Shown here: positions 35,396-43,105 of the stretch, one piece after another
Numbering within the stretch: the first letter of the stretch is position 1
Layout: every line of letters begins with the position of its first letter
NCBI GenBank assembly: GCA_016795425.1
Contig: JAEUHG010000187.1
Span: 1-43,914, forward strand
DNA length: 43,914 bases
Reading direction: 5' to 3'
DNA from: Verrucomicrobiales bacterium
Lineage (GTDB): Bacteria > Verrucomicrobiota > Verrucomicrobiia > Limisphaerales > CAIMTB01
Translations under genes and position numbers: made by a program
Notes under the pieces: generated by a model
Databases searched by the model: none
Seen by the model: the letters and a program-made list of their open reading frames with translations, nothing else
What the model was told of the DNA's origin: nothing

Positions 35396-35429
35396 TGATG
35401 GAGCGCGTGGATAGTGGGCGTCGGGCCAT
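35340..35429 (-). pseudogene. istA: 5' fragment of an IS21-family istA transposase
   Basis: 29 residues, MARRPLSTRSIKEVLRLRHE then HHLS, after which the frame runs into unrelated codons and a stop. This is the characteristic first helix of IS21-type IstA proteins (M-x-R-x-L-S-M-R-K-I-K-E-V-L-R-L-R-H-E). The rest of istA and all of istB are absent. The terminal-type repeats at 35585-35700 lie just upstream of it, in the expected relation. Confidence 0.65.
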
Positions 35430-35584
35430 GCGCGCGGTTGGTACCCGACCCGGTGGGGCCGGCCCACGGCCAACATGGCGAGTTATCCAGCGCCGCTTCG
35501 CCCCCGGGTGACCGCTGGACTTCCGGGTCATACCGGACGCCCCAAAGGGGCAAACCGAATACGATTATGGGACTAACCCAAGAG

Positions 35585-35700
35585 TGTCCGATATTCCGTC
35601 GGAGTCGCTGTCCGGTTTGGATCATAACGGGTGTCCGAAATGAATCGGAATCAGTGTCCGATTTCGGTTGGAACAGGTGTCCGATCACCTTCGGAACACG
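35585..35700. repeat. Five tandem 23-24 bp repeats, IS21-type element end
   Basis: TGTCCG begins at 35585, 35609, 35632, 35655 and 35678, and each copy carries CGGA or TGGA about 14 bases later (for example TGTCCGATCACCTTCGGAA). Multiple terminal repeats of this kind mark the ends of IS21-family elements, and an istA start lies about 155 bases to the left on the minus strand. The array ends 43 bases before the earliest possible start of the Sel1 gene and may now influence its expression. Confidence 0.65.
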
Positions 35701-35778
35701 CAACTGAAGTAAGAATAGGCCGTCGTCACCTTTCTGGAGGTAGTGATCAATTGGAAATGGCCCACGAAAAGGAACATC

Positions 35779-37056
35779 ATGAAACAAACCACGACCGCGT
35801 CTCCATTGGCCAACAGTCCCCGCATGAGGTTCATTGCCCAAGTTATGGGTCTCATGTTACTGACCATGCCTTGGATTCTATTGGGGCAAGACAGAACCGA
35901 CATCCAGAGTTCGTTCGCCGAAACCATGGCTCAAGCCAAAGGGGGAGACCCCAAGGCTCAAAACACCCTCGGGTTAAGGTATGCCAAAGGGATTGGTGTG
36001 CCGAAGGACGAAGCCGAAGCGTTGAAGTGGTTCCGTAAGGCCGCGGATCAGGGGCTTGCCGATGCGCAAAACATCCTCGGGAACTTGTACTTCCATGGAC
36101 TGGAGGGTGTGCCGAAGGACCATGCCGAAGCCGAGGCGTCGAAGTGGTACCGTAAGGCCGCGGACCAGGGACTTGCCCAGGCGCAAGGCAACCTCGCGTG
36201 GATGTACGCCAACGGAATTGGTGTGCCGAAGGACCTTGCCGAAGCGTTGAAGTGGTACCGTAAGGCCGCGGACCAGGGACTTGCCCAGGCGCAGCGCAAC
36301 CTCGCGCGGATGTACGCCAACGGAATTGGTGTGCCGAAGGACGAAGCCGAAGCGCTGAAGTGGTACCGTAAGGCTGCGGATCAGGGGGATGCCATCGCGC
36401 AGCACAATATCGGGAACGCGTACGCCAACGGACGGGCGGGTGTCCCGAAGGACCTTGACGAAGCGGTGAAGTGGTACCGTAAGGCTGCGGATCAGGGGCT
36501 TGCCGAAGCGCAAAAGATCCTCGGGAACGCGTACGCCAACGGCGGACTGGCGGGTGTGCCGAAGGACGAAGCCGAAGCGGTGAAGTGGTTCCGTAAGGCC
36601 GCGGATCAAGGGGATGCCAATGCGCAGGACAACCTCGGGTGGATGTACGCCAACGGAATTGGCGTCTCGAAGGACGAAGCCCAAGCGGTGAAGTGGTTCC
36701 GTAAGGCCGCGGATCAGGGACATGCCATCGCGCAGGCCCACCTCAGGTTTATGTACGCCGACGAAGTTGGTGTGCCGAAAGACGAAGCCGAAGCGGCGAA
36801 GTGGCACCGTAAGGCGGAGGAAAATGCCCCCCGCGCAGCGGCTTCGTTCAACACCGGCACAAGGGAAGACGGAGGATTCAGTAGCGGAGGATTCAGTAGC
36901 GGAGGATTCAGTAGCCAGGAACGGATGAATGAGGCGGTGCGGCAAGCCAATCAGCAATTGCGTAAGGAACAGGAAGCTATTGGCCAGGCGATTGGTCAGG
37001 GGGCTGACCGTGGAATCGATCACTTCTTCCCAGAATCGTTCCGCCGCTCTCCGTAA
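35779..37056 (+). CDS. Exported Sel1-repeat protein
   Basis: 425 residues from the ATG at 35779, preferred because AAAGGAA precedes it by six bases and the signal peptide follows (MRFIAQVMGLMLLTMPWILL, cleavage near LGQ); a GTG at 35743 is an alternative. Nine or so Sel1 (TPR-like) repeats of 36-38 residues run from about residue 50 to 355, with pattern A-x-x-x-LG-x-x-YANGIGVPKDEAEALKWYRKAADQG. Neighbouring units are nearly identical at DNA level (108-base period), a sign of recent duplication. The C-terminal part has a Gly/Ser/Phe tract made of three exact 15-base units and then a polar helix. Sel1 proteins are protein-protein adaptors, often in envelope signalling. Confidence 0.85.
   Translation: MKQTTTASPLANSPRMRFIAQVMGLMLLTMPWILLGQDRTDIQSSFAETMAQAKGGDPKAQNTLGLRYAKGIGVPKDEAEALKWFRKAADQGLADAQNILGNLYFHGLEGVPKDHAEAEASKWYRKAADQGLAQAQGNLAWMYANGIGVPKDLAEALKWYRKAADQGLAQAQRNLARMYANGIGVPKDEAEALKWYRKAADQGDAIAQHNIGNAYANGRAGVPKDLDEAVKWYRKAADQGLAEAQKILGNAYANGGLAGVPKDEAEAVKWFRKAADQGDANAQDNLGWMYANGIGVSKDEAQAVKWFRKAADQGHAIAQAHLRFMYADEVGVPKDEAEAAKWHRKAEENAPRAAASFNTGTREDGGFSSGGFSSGGFSSQERMNEAVRQANQQLRKEQEAIGQAIGQGADRGIDHFFPESFRRSP
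36871..36915 (+). repeat. Three exact copies of a 15-base unit
   Basis: GGAGGATTCAGTAGC occurs at 36871, 36886 and 36901 without a mismatch, encoding GGFSS three times. It lies between the Sel1 repeats and the C-terminal helix, as a flexible linker likely to vary in copy number. Confidence 0.85.
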
Positions 37057-37499
37057 ACCCGTCGCTGCCAGTTGTGCGCGGCCTGTCTCCATCTGCTCGT
37101 GGGACTACGCTATTTCGCAACCGTCCGGCGGACTCGTCGAGACGGCGAGGGGTGATCACGGCAAGGTCAGCCATCGGTGCGGGTCTCGGACGACCTGGGT
37201 TGGATGGCGCGCCGGTGCTAACAGGTAGTCGAACGCATTGATGGTCGTGCGTCGTCTAGCGCTAGGAACTGACGGGTCTCAGCCATCGTTGCAGAGCAAC
37301 CCGGTGCGGAAGTCCCGTCGCAGCGGATAGACCCACAACTCTTTGAGAGAGCGGTTGGGCCGATTGGCGCTGTCCTATTGACCGCGGCCGGTGGTGCGCC
37401 CGAGACAAAAAGAGTTCGCGGCGCGGAAACGCGTGCCACTATTTTCCATCCTCTTCGACTCAGCCATAAGCCGGAAGGATCGCCGAGGGAGGGGCAGAA
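37057..37499. other. Intergenic stretch, 443 bases, upstream of second sigma gene
   Basis: No supportable gene. The last part contains GAGGGAGGGG (37485-37494), which serves as the ribosome binding site of the sigma gene at 37500. The rest may hold the promoter of the sigma-kinase module; no clear elements were identified. Confidence 0.4.
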
Positions 37500-38282
37500 A
37501 TGGGCTTGCTAGTCGTTGCTGCAACGTTCAACCAAGCGGCCCATATGGCTGAGCCGAAGGTTCCGGAACCTTTTTTTCCCGAGACGAAGTGGAGCACGAT
37601 CATCGAACTGCCGGGAGCCGACTCGGAGGCCAAGTCCCAGGCGCTTGAGCGGCTGCTGACACGGTATCGGCAACCCATCTTCAGGCACATCCAGAAGGTG
37701 ACGGGGTGCGACCCGGAATCGGCGGAGGATCTTACGCACGGGTTCATCCTGCAGAGTCTACGGTTGGATGCCTTCGAGCGCGCCAGCCGGGAAAAGGGAC
37801 GGTTCCGCACCTATATTAAGGCCTGCGTCCAGCATTTCCTCAACGACCAACGCGACCGGGAGGAAGCCGCTAAGCGAGGCAGGCGACACCAAGCCGGTTC
37901 CCTGGACGAAACCGACGAGGAGGGCAATCCGCGTTACACTCCCGCCGCACCGCTCGCAGAGCCTGGCCTAGAGGTGGATCGGGAATGGGCGTTGAGGGTA
38001 TTGGAGCGGGCGCTGGAGGCTTTGCGACAGCAGTGCGTTTCGGCGCGCCAGGGGGCCTTGTTCGACGTCCTGGAGGGGCAGTTGGGTTTGAGTCCGGAGC
38101 GGCGCTCGTTGGATCAGATCGCCGCCCAGACTGGGATGAACAAGAATGCGCTGACGGTAGCGGCCCATAGGATGCGAGCTCGGCTGGGCGAGTTGATTCG
38201 AGAGGAGGTTCGGCAATTGGTGGCGTCGGAGGAAGACGTTCAGGACGAGCTGAGGTACTTGGTGGATTTGCTAGGGAGGTGA
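37500..38282 (+). CDS. ECF-type RNA polymerase sigma factor (second module)
   Basis: 260 residues from the ATG at 37500, supported by GAGGGAGGGG five bases upstream; an ATG at 37545 (MAEPKVPEPFF) is the alternative. Region 2 is YRQPIFRHIQKVTGCDPESA with EDLTHGFILQSL and KGRFRTYIKACVQHFLNDQ. Region 4 is near residues 200-235 (LDQIAAQTGMNKNALTVAAH). It differs clearly from the sigma factor at 6928, so this is not a recent copy. It is followed by two small genes and then a Ser/Thr kinase in the same direction. Expected to direct transcription of a small regulon in response to the kinase. Confidence 0.87.
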   Translation: MGLLVVAATFNQAAHMAEPKVPEPFFPETKWSTIIELPGADSEAKSQALERLLTRYRQPIFRHIQKVTGCDPESAEDLTHGFILQSLRLDAFERASREKGRFRTYIKACVQHFLNDQRDREEAAKRGRRHQAGSLDETDEEGNPRYTPAAPLAEPGLEVDREWALRVLERALEALRQQCVSARQGALFDVLEGQLGLSPERRSLDQIAAQTGMNKNALTVAAHRMRARLGELIREEVRQLVASEEDVQDELRYLVDLLGR

Positions 38283-38511
38283 GTTCCTGGCGGTCGGTGG
38301 CCGAGTCGATGGCTGCGATTCAGGGGGGAGGCGGGGGGTGAGGTTGTCGACGGGCGATGGGTCATTCCCGCATCGGCGGTGGCGAAGCCTGTAATCCGTG
38401 GCACGGATCGCCGTACAGGGTTGTAGGCCCCCAGGCCGCCACCCGCTTCGAGACCCGAAGCGGGGAGGGGGCTGTTCGGAAAGACCGAAACCGAAACCGA
38501 GGGGAGCAACC

Positions 38512-38733
38512 ATGCCCGCCAACATCGACGCGAATCCAAACGGCTCGGTAATACCACTAGATAAGGGCGCGCCGCCGGTGCCCCGGCTTGCACTCCTGAA
38601 CGCTCCGATCGTCGCAAGTGCAAGTGCAAGTGCCAGCAGCGGCGTGGGGCGGAATGGGCGTCTTTGGAAGCCAATCCCGCCAGCAATGAAAACGTTCCTT
38701 GAAATCCCGCGAAACCCTAATGCAAATCTGTGA
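38512..38733 (+). CDS. Small unknown protein between sigma factor and kinase (73 aa)
   Basis: The ATG at 38512 has GAGGGGAG seven bases upstream, a strong ribosome binding site. The product is rich in Pro, Ala, Asn and Ser, with an Ala-Ser run (VASASASASS) around residue 38 and no membrane helix or known motif. The stop at 38731-38733 overlaps the start of the next small gene by 14 bases, which suggests translational coupling. No family recognised. Position between an ECF sigma factor and its kinase makes a regulatory role possible, but nothing in the sequence proves it. Confidence 0.45.
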   Translation: MPANIDANPNGSVIPLDKGAPPVPRLALLNAPIVASASASASSGVGRNGRLWKPIPPAMKTFLEIPRNPNANL

Positions 38734-38923
38734 AATCCACCTGTTAAAGCGCTACCTAGCCGATCCGGCAGCGGCCGATTTGGACGTGCGCCGTACCATG
38801 AAGATCGCCGCCGAGGACTACTACACCGTTTCGGTTTGGCCAAATGCCGGTCGGGTGGACATCGACCGCCCGGGCTCCCGCGCGGTTCCAAAGCGAAAGG
38901 TCTCGAAGTCGACGCAATCGTGA
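38720..38923 (+). CDS. Small unknown protein just upstream of kinase (67 aa)
   Basis: ATG at 38720; a TTG at 38699 is in frame. The product begins MQICEIHLLKRYLADPAAAD, continues with TMKIAAEDYYTVSVWPNAGR and ends in a basic tail (PKRKVSKSTQS). It has a mixed alpha/beta look, no membrane helix and no known motif. It overlaps the preceding small gene by 14 bases and ends 22 bases before the kinase ATG, so it fits an operon sigma - small - small - kinase. Candidate anti-sigma or adaptor by position only. Confidence 0.45.
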   Translation: MQICEIHLLKRYLADPAAADLDVRRTMKIAAEDYYTVSVWPNAGRVDIDRPGSRAVPKRKVSKSTQS

Positions 38924-38945
38924 TGCTGTGAATATCGTCCCCGAC

Positions 38946-41900
38946 ATGAGCTCCGAAGCCCGATGTCCCGAGTGCGGTGCCCCTTCCTCCAACCCTGGAG
39001 CGGCGTGTCGGAGGTGTTTGTTGGCGGCCGGGCTGGAGGGCGCCCTCGCTCCCGATGTGAGTTCCGATCCGCTCGTTCCGGCCGGATCCCTTGGCGAAGC
39101 CGGGAACGTGCACGCCGAATTTCCCTGGGAATCGGTCGATGGGAGCGCGGGGACCTTGACGGTGAAGTCCTTCGACCGAATCGGGAATTACAGGTTGCTG
39201 CAACAGATCGGCGAGGGTGGCTTCGGCATCGTGTACATGGCCGAGCAGCGGGAGCCGGTTCGGCGCCGAGTGGCCATCAAGATCGTCAAGCTGGGAATGG
39301 ATACCAAGGCTGTGGTCGCGCGATTCGAGGCAGAGCGGCAGGCCTTGGCATTGATGGATCATCCGCATATCGCGAAGGTGCTGGATGCGGGCGCCACCGA
39401 GGCTGGACGACCGTACTTCGTGATGGAGTTGGTGCGAGGGATCCCGATCACGGAATATTGCGATCGCGAGAAGTTACCCGCGCGCCAGCGTTTGGAGTTG
39501 CTCGTCCAAGTAGCCCACGCGGTCCAACACGCCCACCAGAAGGGCATCGTCCACCGGGACCTGAAACCCAGCAATATTCTTGTCGGCGTCCAGGACGGTG
39601 CGCCGGTGCCCAAGGTGATCGACTTCGGCATTGCCAAGGCGGTCGCAGGGCAGGAGTTGACCGACAAGACGCTGTTCACGGCGTTCGAGCAGTTCATGGG
39701 GACCCCGGCCTACATGAGTCCGGAGCAGGCGGAGACGGGCGCGCTGGACATCGACACGCGGAGCGACATCTACAGCCTGGGCGTTCTGATGTACGAACTG
39801 CTCGCCGGTCGGACGCCATTCGAGACGAAGGAACTGCTTCGAATCGGCATGGACCGCATGCGCGCGGTCATCCGCGAAACCGAGCCGCCACGCCCTTCGG
39901 CGCGGATTTCGACCATGGTCGAGGCGGATCGCACCGCAGTCGCCGAGCGGCGGCGGGTAAGTTCACCCGCGCTCATTGGACTGCTCCGCGGGGATCTGGA
40001 CTGGATCGTAATGCGGTGCCTGGAGAAGGACCGCAACCGGCGCTACTCGACCGCCAACGCGCTGGCCGCTGACATCCAGCGGCACCTGTCGGACGAGCCT
40101 GTGGTTGCGCGTCCACAGAGCGGCCTTTACCGGCTGGGGCGCAGCGTCCGCCGGAACAGGGCTACATACGTCGCGGGACTGGCGCTCTTTCTCGGCCTTG
40201 CCGCTGGGATCCTCATGCTGGCATGGACACTGCGCCGAGAGCATCTGGCGCTGGAGAGTGTCACGATGTCGAAACAGGCCGCTTTGCTAGCGCAGGAGAA
40301 TGAGTTCGAGCAGCGGATGATCGCCGAACAGCGGTTGTATGATTCGTTGCTCAGCCAAGCCCTGGCGATTCGGGCGGCGCGTCCCGTGGGGTACCGAGAC
40401 CAGGTGGTCACCTTGGTGAAGCAGGCCCGAGCTCTGAACCTTAGAGGGCGCGATGACTCGGAGCTTCGCGACGCCGTGGTGGGGTGCCTGGGTGATTTCG
40501 TGGGACTGAAGCCGGTTCGCATCGGGGGGGGCTCGCCGGGGCAGGAGATCCAAATGACACGACTGGATCCGAGCGGGCAGCTGGCGGCGTTCGGATTCTC
40601 TGACGGTTCCATCGTCCTTCGGAGGACGACCGACGGCGTAATCGTGGCCTCGTTGGCACCTTCCCGCGATGAGACCCTGTCGGGTATGGAATTCGACTCC
40701 CACGGGATGAGCCTCGTGACCTTGCACCAAGGCATCGGGAGTCGGTCGTCGCTTAGGGGGCAAATCCGGATTTGGTCGAATCAAGGCGGCGGCCCGTGGC
40801 GGGAGCAGTTCGCGCGAGCGGTTCACGGCGTCTACCAGTGCCTCCCGACTCGGGCCGGCGTGCTTCTGGCGGTCCAGGAACCAGGTGACTTGCTGAGCAT
40901 TGTGGACGTTTTGGAGGGCGGGGAGGTTTTTCGGCTGGATCTGCCGACCGCGACGAGGTCCCCGAGGATTGCCATAAGCTGGAACCGGGCGTTCGCGGCC
41001 GTGGCGACTAGGAATCCCGAAAATCCCCGCAACGATGGTCTCGATGTCTGGGAATTGGGTTCGCGCCAGCTCATAGCCCGCCTGGATCCGGGATTCGGCG
41101 TGTTCATCGATCTCGCTTTCTCACCCGATGAGGAGAGCTTGTGCGGAGTTACGCCTCAGGGGGCTATGGCGCACGCTTTGCGCGGAGACGGGAGAACCAG
41201 CTTATTCAAAGGATGGTTTCAACCTCCGACGAGGCTTTCGTTTGTTCCCGGGGATACAGTCGTGGCCCTACCGCTGGTTCAGCAGAACAGCATTCGCCTT
41301 TGGAATTGGACTCGTAACGTTGAGACTGCGACCTTGGAGGAACCTTTCGAAGCGCGGGAAGTGCTAGCGAGTGTGCGACGAAATGTCCTTCTGACTTCCG
41401 GTCGTTCGGATGCACAAGCATATCGGCTGGACGGGAACCTGGAACTGGTGGGCTGGCTGGCCCACGACGGGGGTGTGCCAGGCGCCGCATTCAGTCCCGA
41501 TGGTCTGCGCCTTGTCACCACCGGCAAGGACGAGCGCTTGCGGATGTGGGATTCGCGGGATGGTCGCAAGCTCTGGGAATCCGCCGGGCGGGCGCAACTC
41601 GATCAGTGCGTTGCCTTCAGCCCGAGAGGGAAATTCCTCGCGTCGGCAGGGTACCACTCGGCGAGTGTAAGATTCTGGGACGCCGAATCGGGAAGGCTGT
41701 TGAAGGAGATCGGAAACGATGGGACTCCGGGATCCCTCCAGGAGTGCCTGCGTTTCAGCGGGGACGGGCAACTTCTGGCCGCCTGCGGCGACTACGGAAT
41801 ACGGGTCTGGAAGGTTGAAGATGCCCAACGACCCGAGGGCGACTTCGAGCTCCGCGTGTCGTCCCTGCCTACACCGGAGAACCTGGGCTGGTGCCGTGGT

Positions 41901-42428
41901 TTGATGTTCGGGCCGGGCGGGCGGACGCTGGTTTTTACCCGCCTTGCAGCGGAGGGATGGGAGCTCTGCAGATGGGAGATTGGGACGGCGACAATCCCCT
42001 CCCAACTGGCCTCCCGTGTCGTAGGATCCGGAGCGGAGTGCACCGGCTTCGTGCCGGGCTCCGAGGAGGTATTCGTAGTCGGGGCGGACGGCAGACTCGC
42101 GGGCGTGGGATCCGGTGGCAGGCGGAGCTCGGCGTTTCCGCCGATCGATTTGAGGCGACCCAAGGGGACGATGGAGTGGACTTCCTTCACCATCAGCGGG
42201 GACGGAAACTTGGTGGCCATCAACGCGGGTACCCATCGCGCGGTGGAAATTTGGAACCTTCGCCAGGGAACGGCGAAGTATTCGCTTCCCAAACGCTCGG
42301 GCACGTATTGGTGGTCGGAATGGGCGCCCGACAGCCGGCACCTAGCCCTGTGCTTGTGGAATGGGGAAGTGGAGATATGGGATCTGGTGGAGGTCGATCG
42401 GGTGCTGCGTGAGGTTGGTCTGGAGTGA
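38946..42428 (+). CDS. Transmembrane Ser/Thr protein kinase with WD40 repeats (second module)
   Basis: 1,160 residues from the ATG at 38946, just before the zinc ribbon; a GTG at 38928 is also in frame. Order: zinc ribbon (C7, C10, C21, C24); a linker of about 50 residues; kinase domain about 80-390 with GEGGFGIVYMAEQ, Lys112 in VAIKIVK, HRDLKPSN with Asp205, Asp226 in DFGIAK, and GTPAYMSPEQ; one membrane helix about 409-430; a coiled segment; then about 600 residues of WD40-like repeats (FSPDGLRLVTTGKDERLRMW and similar). All catalytic residues are intact. The predicted topology puts the kinase inside and the propeller outside. Same layout as the kinase at 7787 but with an insert in the C-lobe and a longer WD40 part. 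Probably controls the sigma factor at 37500. Confidence 0.9.
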   Translation: MSSEARCPECGAPSSNPGAACRRCLLAAGLEGALAPDVSSDPLVPAGSLGEAGNVHAEFPWESVDGSAGTLTVKSFDRIGNYRLLQQIGEGGFGIVYMAEQREPVRRRVAIKIVKLGMDTKAVVARFEAERQALALMDHPHIAKVLDAGATEAGRPYFVMELVRGIPITEYCDREKLPARQRLELLVQVAHAVQHAHQKGIVHRDLKPSNILVGVQDGAPVPKVIDFGIAKAVAGQELTDKTLFTAFEQFMGTPAYMSPEQAETGALDIDTRSDIYSLGVLMYELLAGRTPFETKELLRIGMDRMRAVIRETEPPRPSARISTMVEADRTAVAERRRVSSPALIGLLRGDLDWIVMRCLEKDRNRRYSTANALAADIQRHLSDEPVVARPQSGLYRLGRSVRRNRATYVAGLALFLGLAAGILMLAWTLRREHLALESVTMSKQAALLAQENEFEQRMIAEQRLYDSLLSQALAIRAARPVGYRDQVVTLVKQARALNLRGRDDSELRDAVVGCLGDFVGLKPVRIGGGSPGQEIQMTRLDPSGQLAAFGFSDGSIVLRRTTDGVIVASLAPSRDETLSGMEFDSHGMSLVTLHQGIGSRSSLRGQIRIWSNQGGGPWREQFARAVHGVYQCLPTRAGVLLAVQEPGDLLSIVDVLEGGEVFRLDLPTATRSPRIAISWNRAFAAVATRNPENPRNDGLDVWELGSRQLIARLDPGFGVFIDLAFSPDEESLCGVTPQGAMAHALRGDGRTSLFKGWFQPPTRLSFVPGDTVVALPLVQQNSIRLWNWTRNVETATLEEPFEAREVLASVRRNVLLTSGRSDAQAYRLDGNLELVGWLAHDGGVPGAAFSPDGLRLVTTGKDERLRMWDSRDGRKLWESAGRAQLDQCVAFSPRGKFLASAGYHSASVRFWDAESGRLLKEIGNDGTPGSLQECLRFSGDGQLLAACGDYGIRVWKVEDAQRPEGDFELRVSSLPTPENLGWCRGLMFGPGGRTLVFTRLAAEGWELCRWEIGTATIPSQLASRVVGSGAECTGFVPGSEEVFVVGADGRLAGVGSGGRRSSAFPPIDLRRPKGTMEWTSFTISGDGNLVAINAGTHRAVEIWNLRQGTAKYSLPKRSGTYWWSEWAPDSRHLALCLWNGEVEIWDLVEVDRVLREVGLE

Positions 42429-43105
42429 CCAGGGAGCCACGTTCGAGGCGTGTCGCCGGTAGGCGGCCGGGGGGCCGGGGGGGCCGGGCTTCGGTAGGCC
42501 AGGGGGCAGTAAGATGCGGGTATGTATACCGTATAGGGTTGAGAGGCAGCCGGGCTGGGTTCGAGGTAGTCCTCGATTCAAGCCCACTCCTCGAAACCAT
42601 CATTGATCATAGGCTTTGTTGGTCGTCTCTTCGGCGGCACCGACCACACCGATGTCTCGCACGCCGCCGCGTCCGCAACGAGCGGTCCGCCTTCGTTGGC
42701 GCCTCGGACGTGTCCGGGAAGCCGGAGCGGGCGGGGAGCCGGGGAATGGGGTGCCGGAAGAGGCTGGGGGTGCCGAGGCGGTTCGGCAGCTCCGGGCGTT
42801 CTTGGAGCACGCCCGTTCCCAGGGAGCCCAAGTGTACTACACGGGATGCTGACGTTAATCTGACTTCCCCGAGGACCGAACAGAATGCCCAACAAGGCCT
42901 TGGCCTTGTCGGTTTGGTCGGGCTTATGCTTTCACCGGGGCACCTTGCAGGGTTCTTTCCCTGCTCTCTCGACGGGGTTTCCGGGGGTTGCGTTGAAGCA
43001 GCATTTCTCCGGGGTTCCAGGAAACTGTCTGTAAGAATCGCTTGGCCGCTCCTTTCTAAATGAAGTGTGAGACACAATAATAAATTTGAGGGTATCCAGA
43101 CTGCC
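42429..43105. other. Intergenic stretch, 677 bases, no supportable gene
   Basis: Open frames on both strands are low-complexity (Arg, Pro, Gly) and show no domain. It contains a G-rich tract (42469-42488). TTGAGGG near 43087-43093 may be a distant ribosome binding site for the Sel1 gene that follows. Confidence 0.4.
42469..42488 (+). other. G-rich tract with quadruplex potential
   Basis: Runs of six, seven and three G separated by CC (42469-42474, 42477-42483, 42486-42488), 41 bases past the kinase stop. The pattern satisfies the usual G-quadruplex rule if the seven-G run is split. It could slow polymerase or ribosomes after the kinase gene; this is inference only. Confidence 0.35.

Noticed and set aside
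36000..36830. CRISPR-like regular repeats
   Set aside because: The 108-114 base periodicity is coding: in-frame Sel1 repeats without distinct spacers.
38271..39368. Minus-strand frame of 365 codons over the sigma-kinase junction
   Set aside because: Low-complexity Arg/Pro/Gly sequence antisense to the kinase start and the two small genes; no domain.
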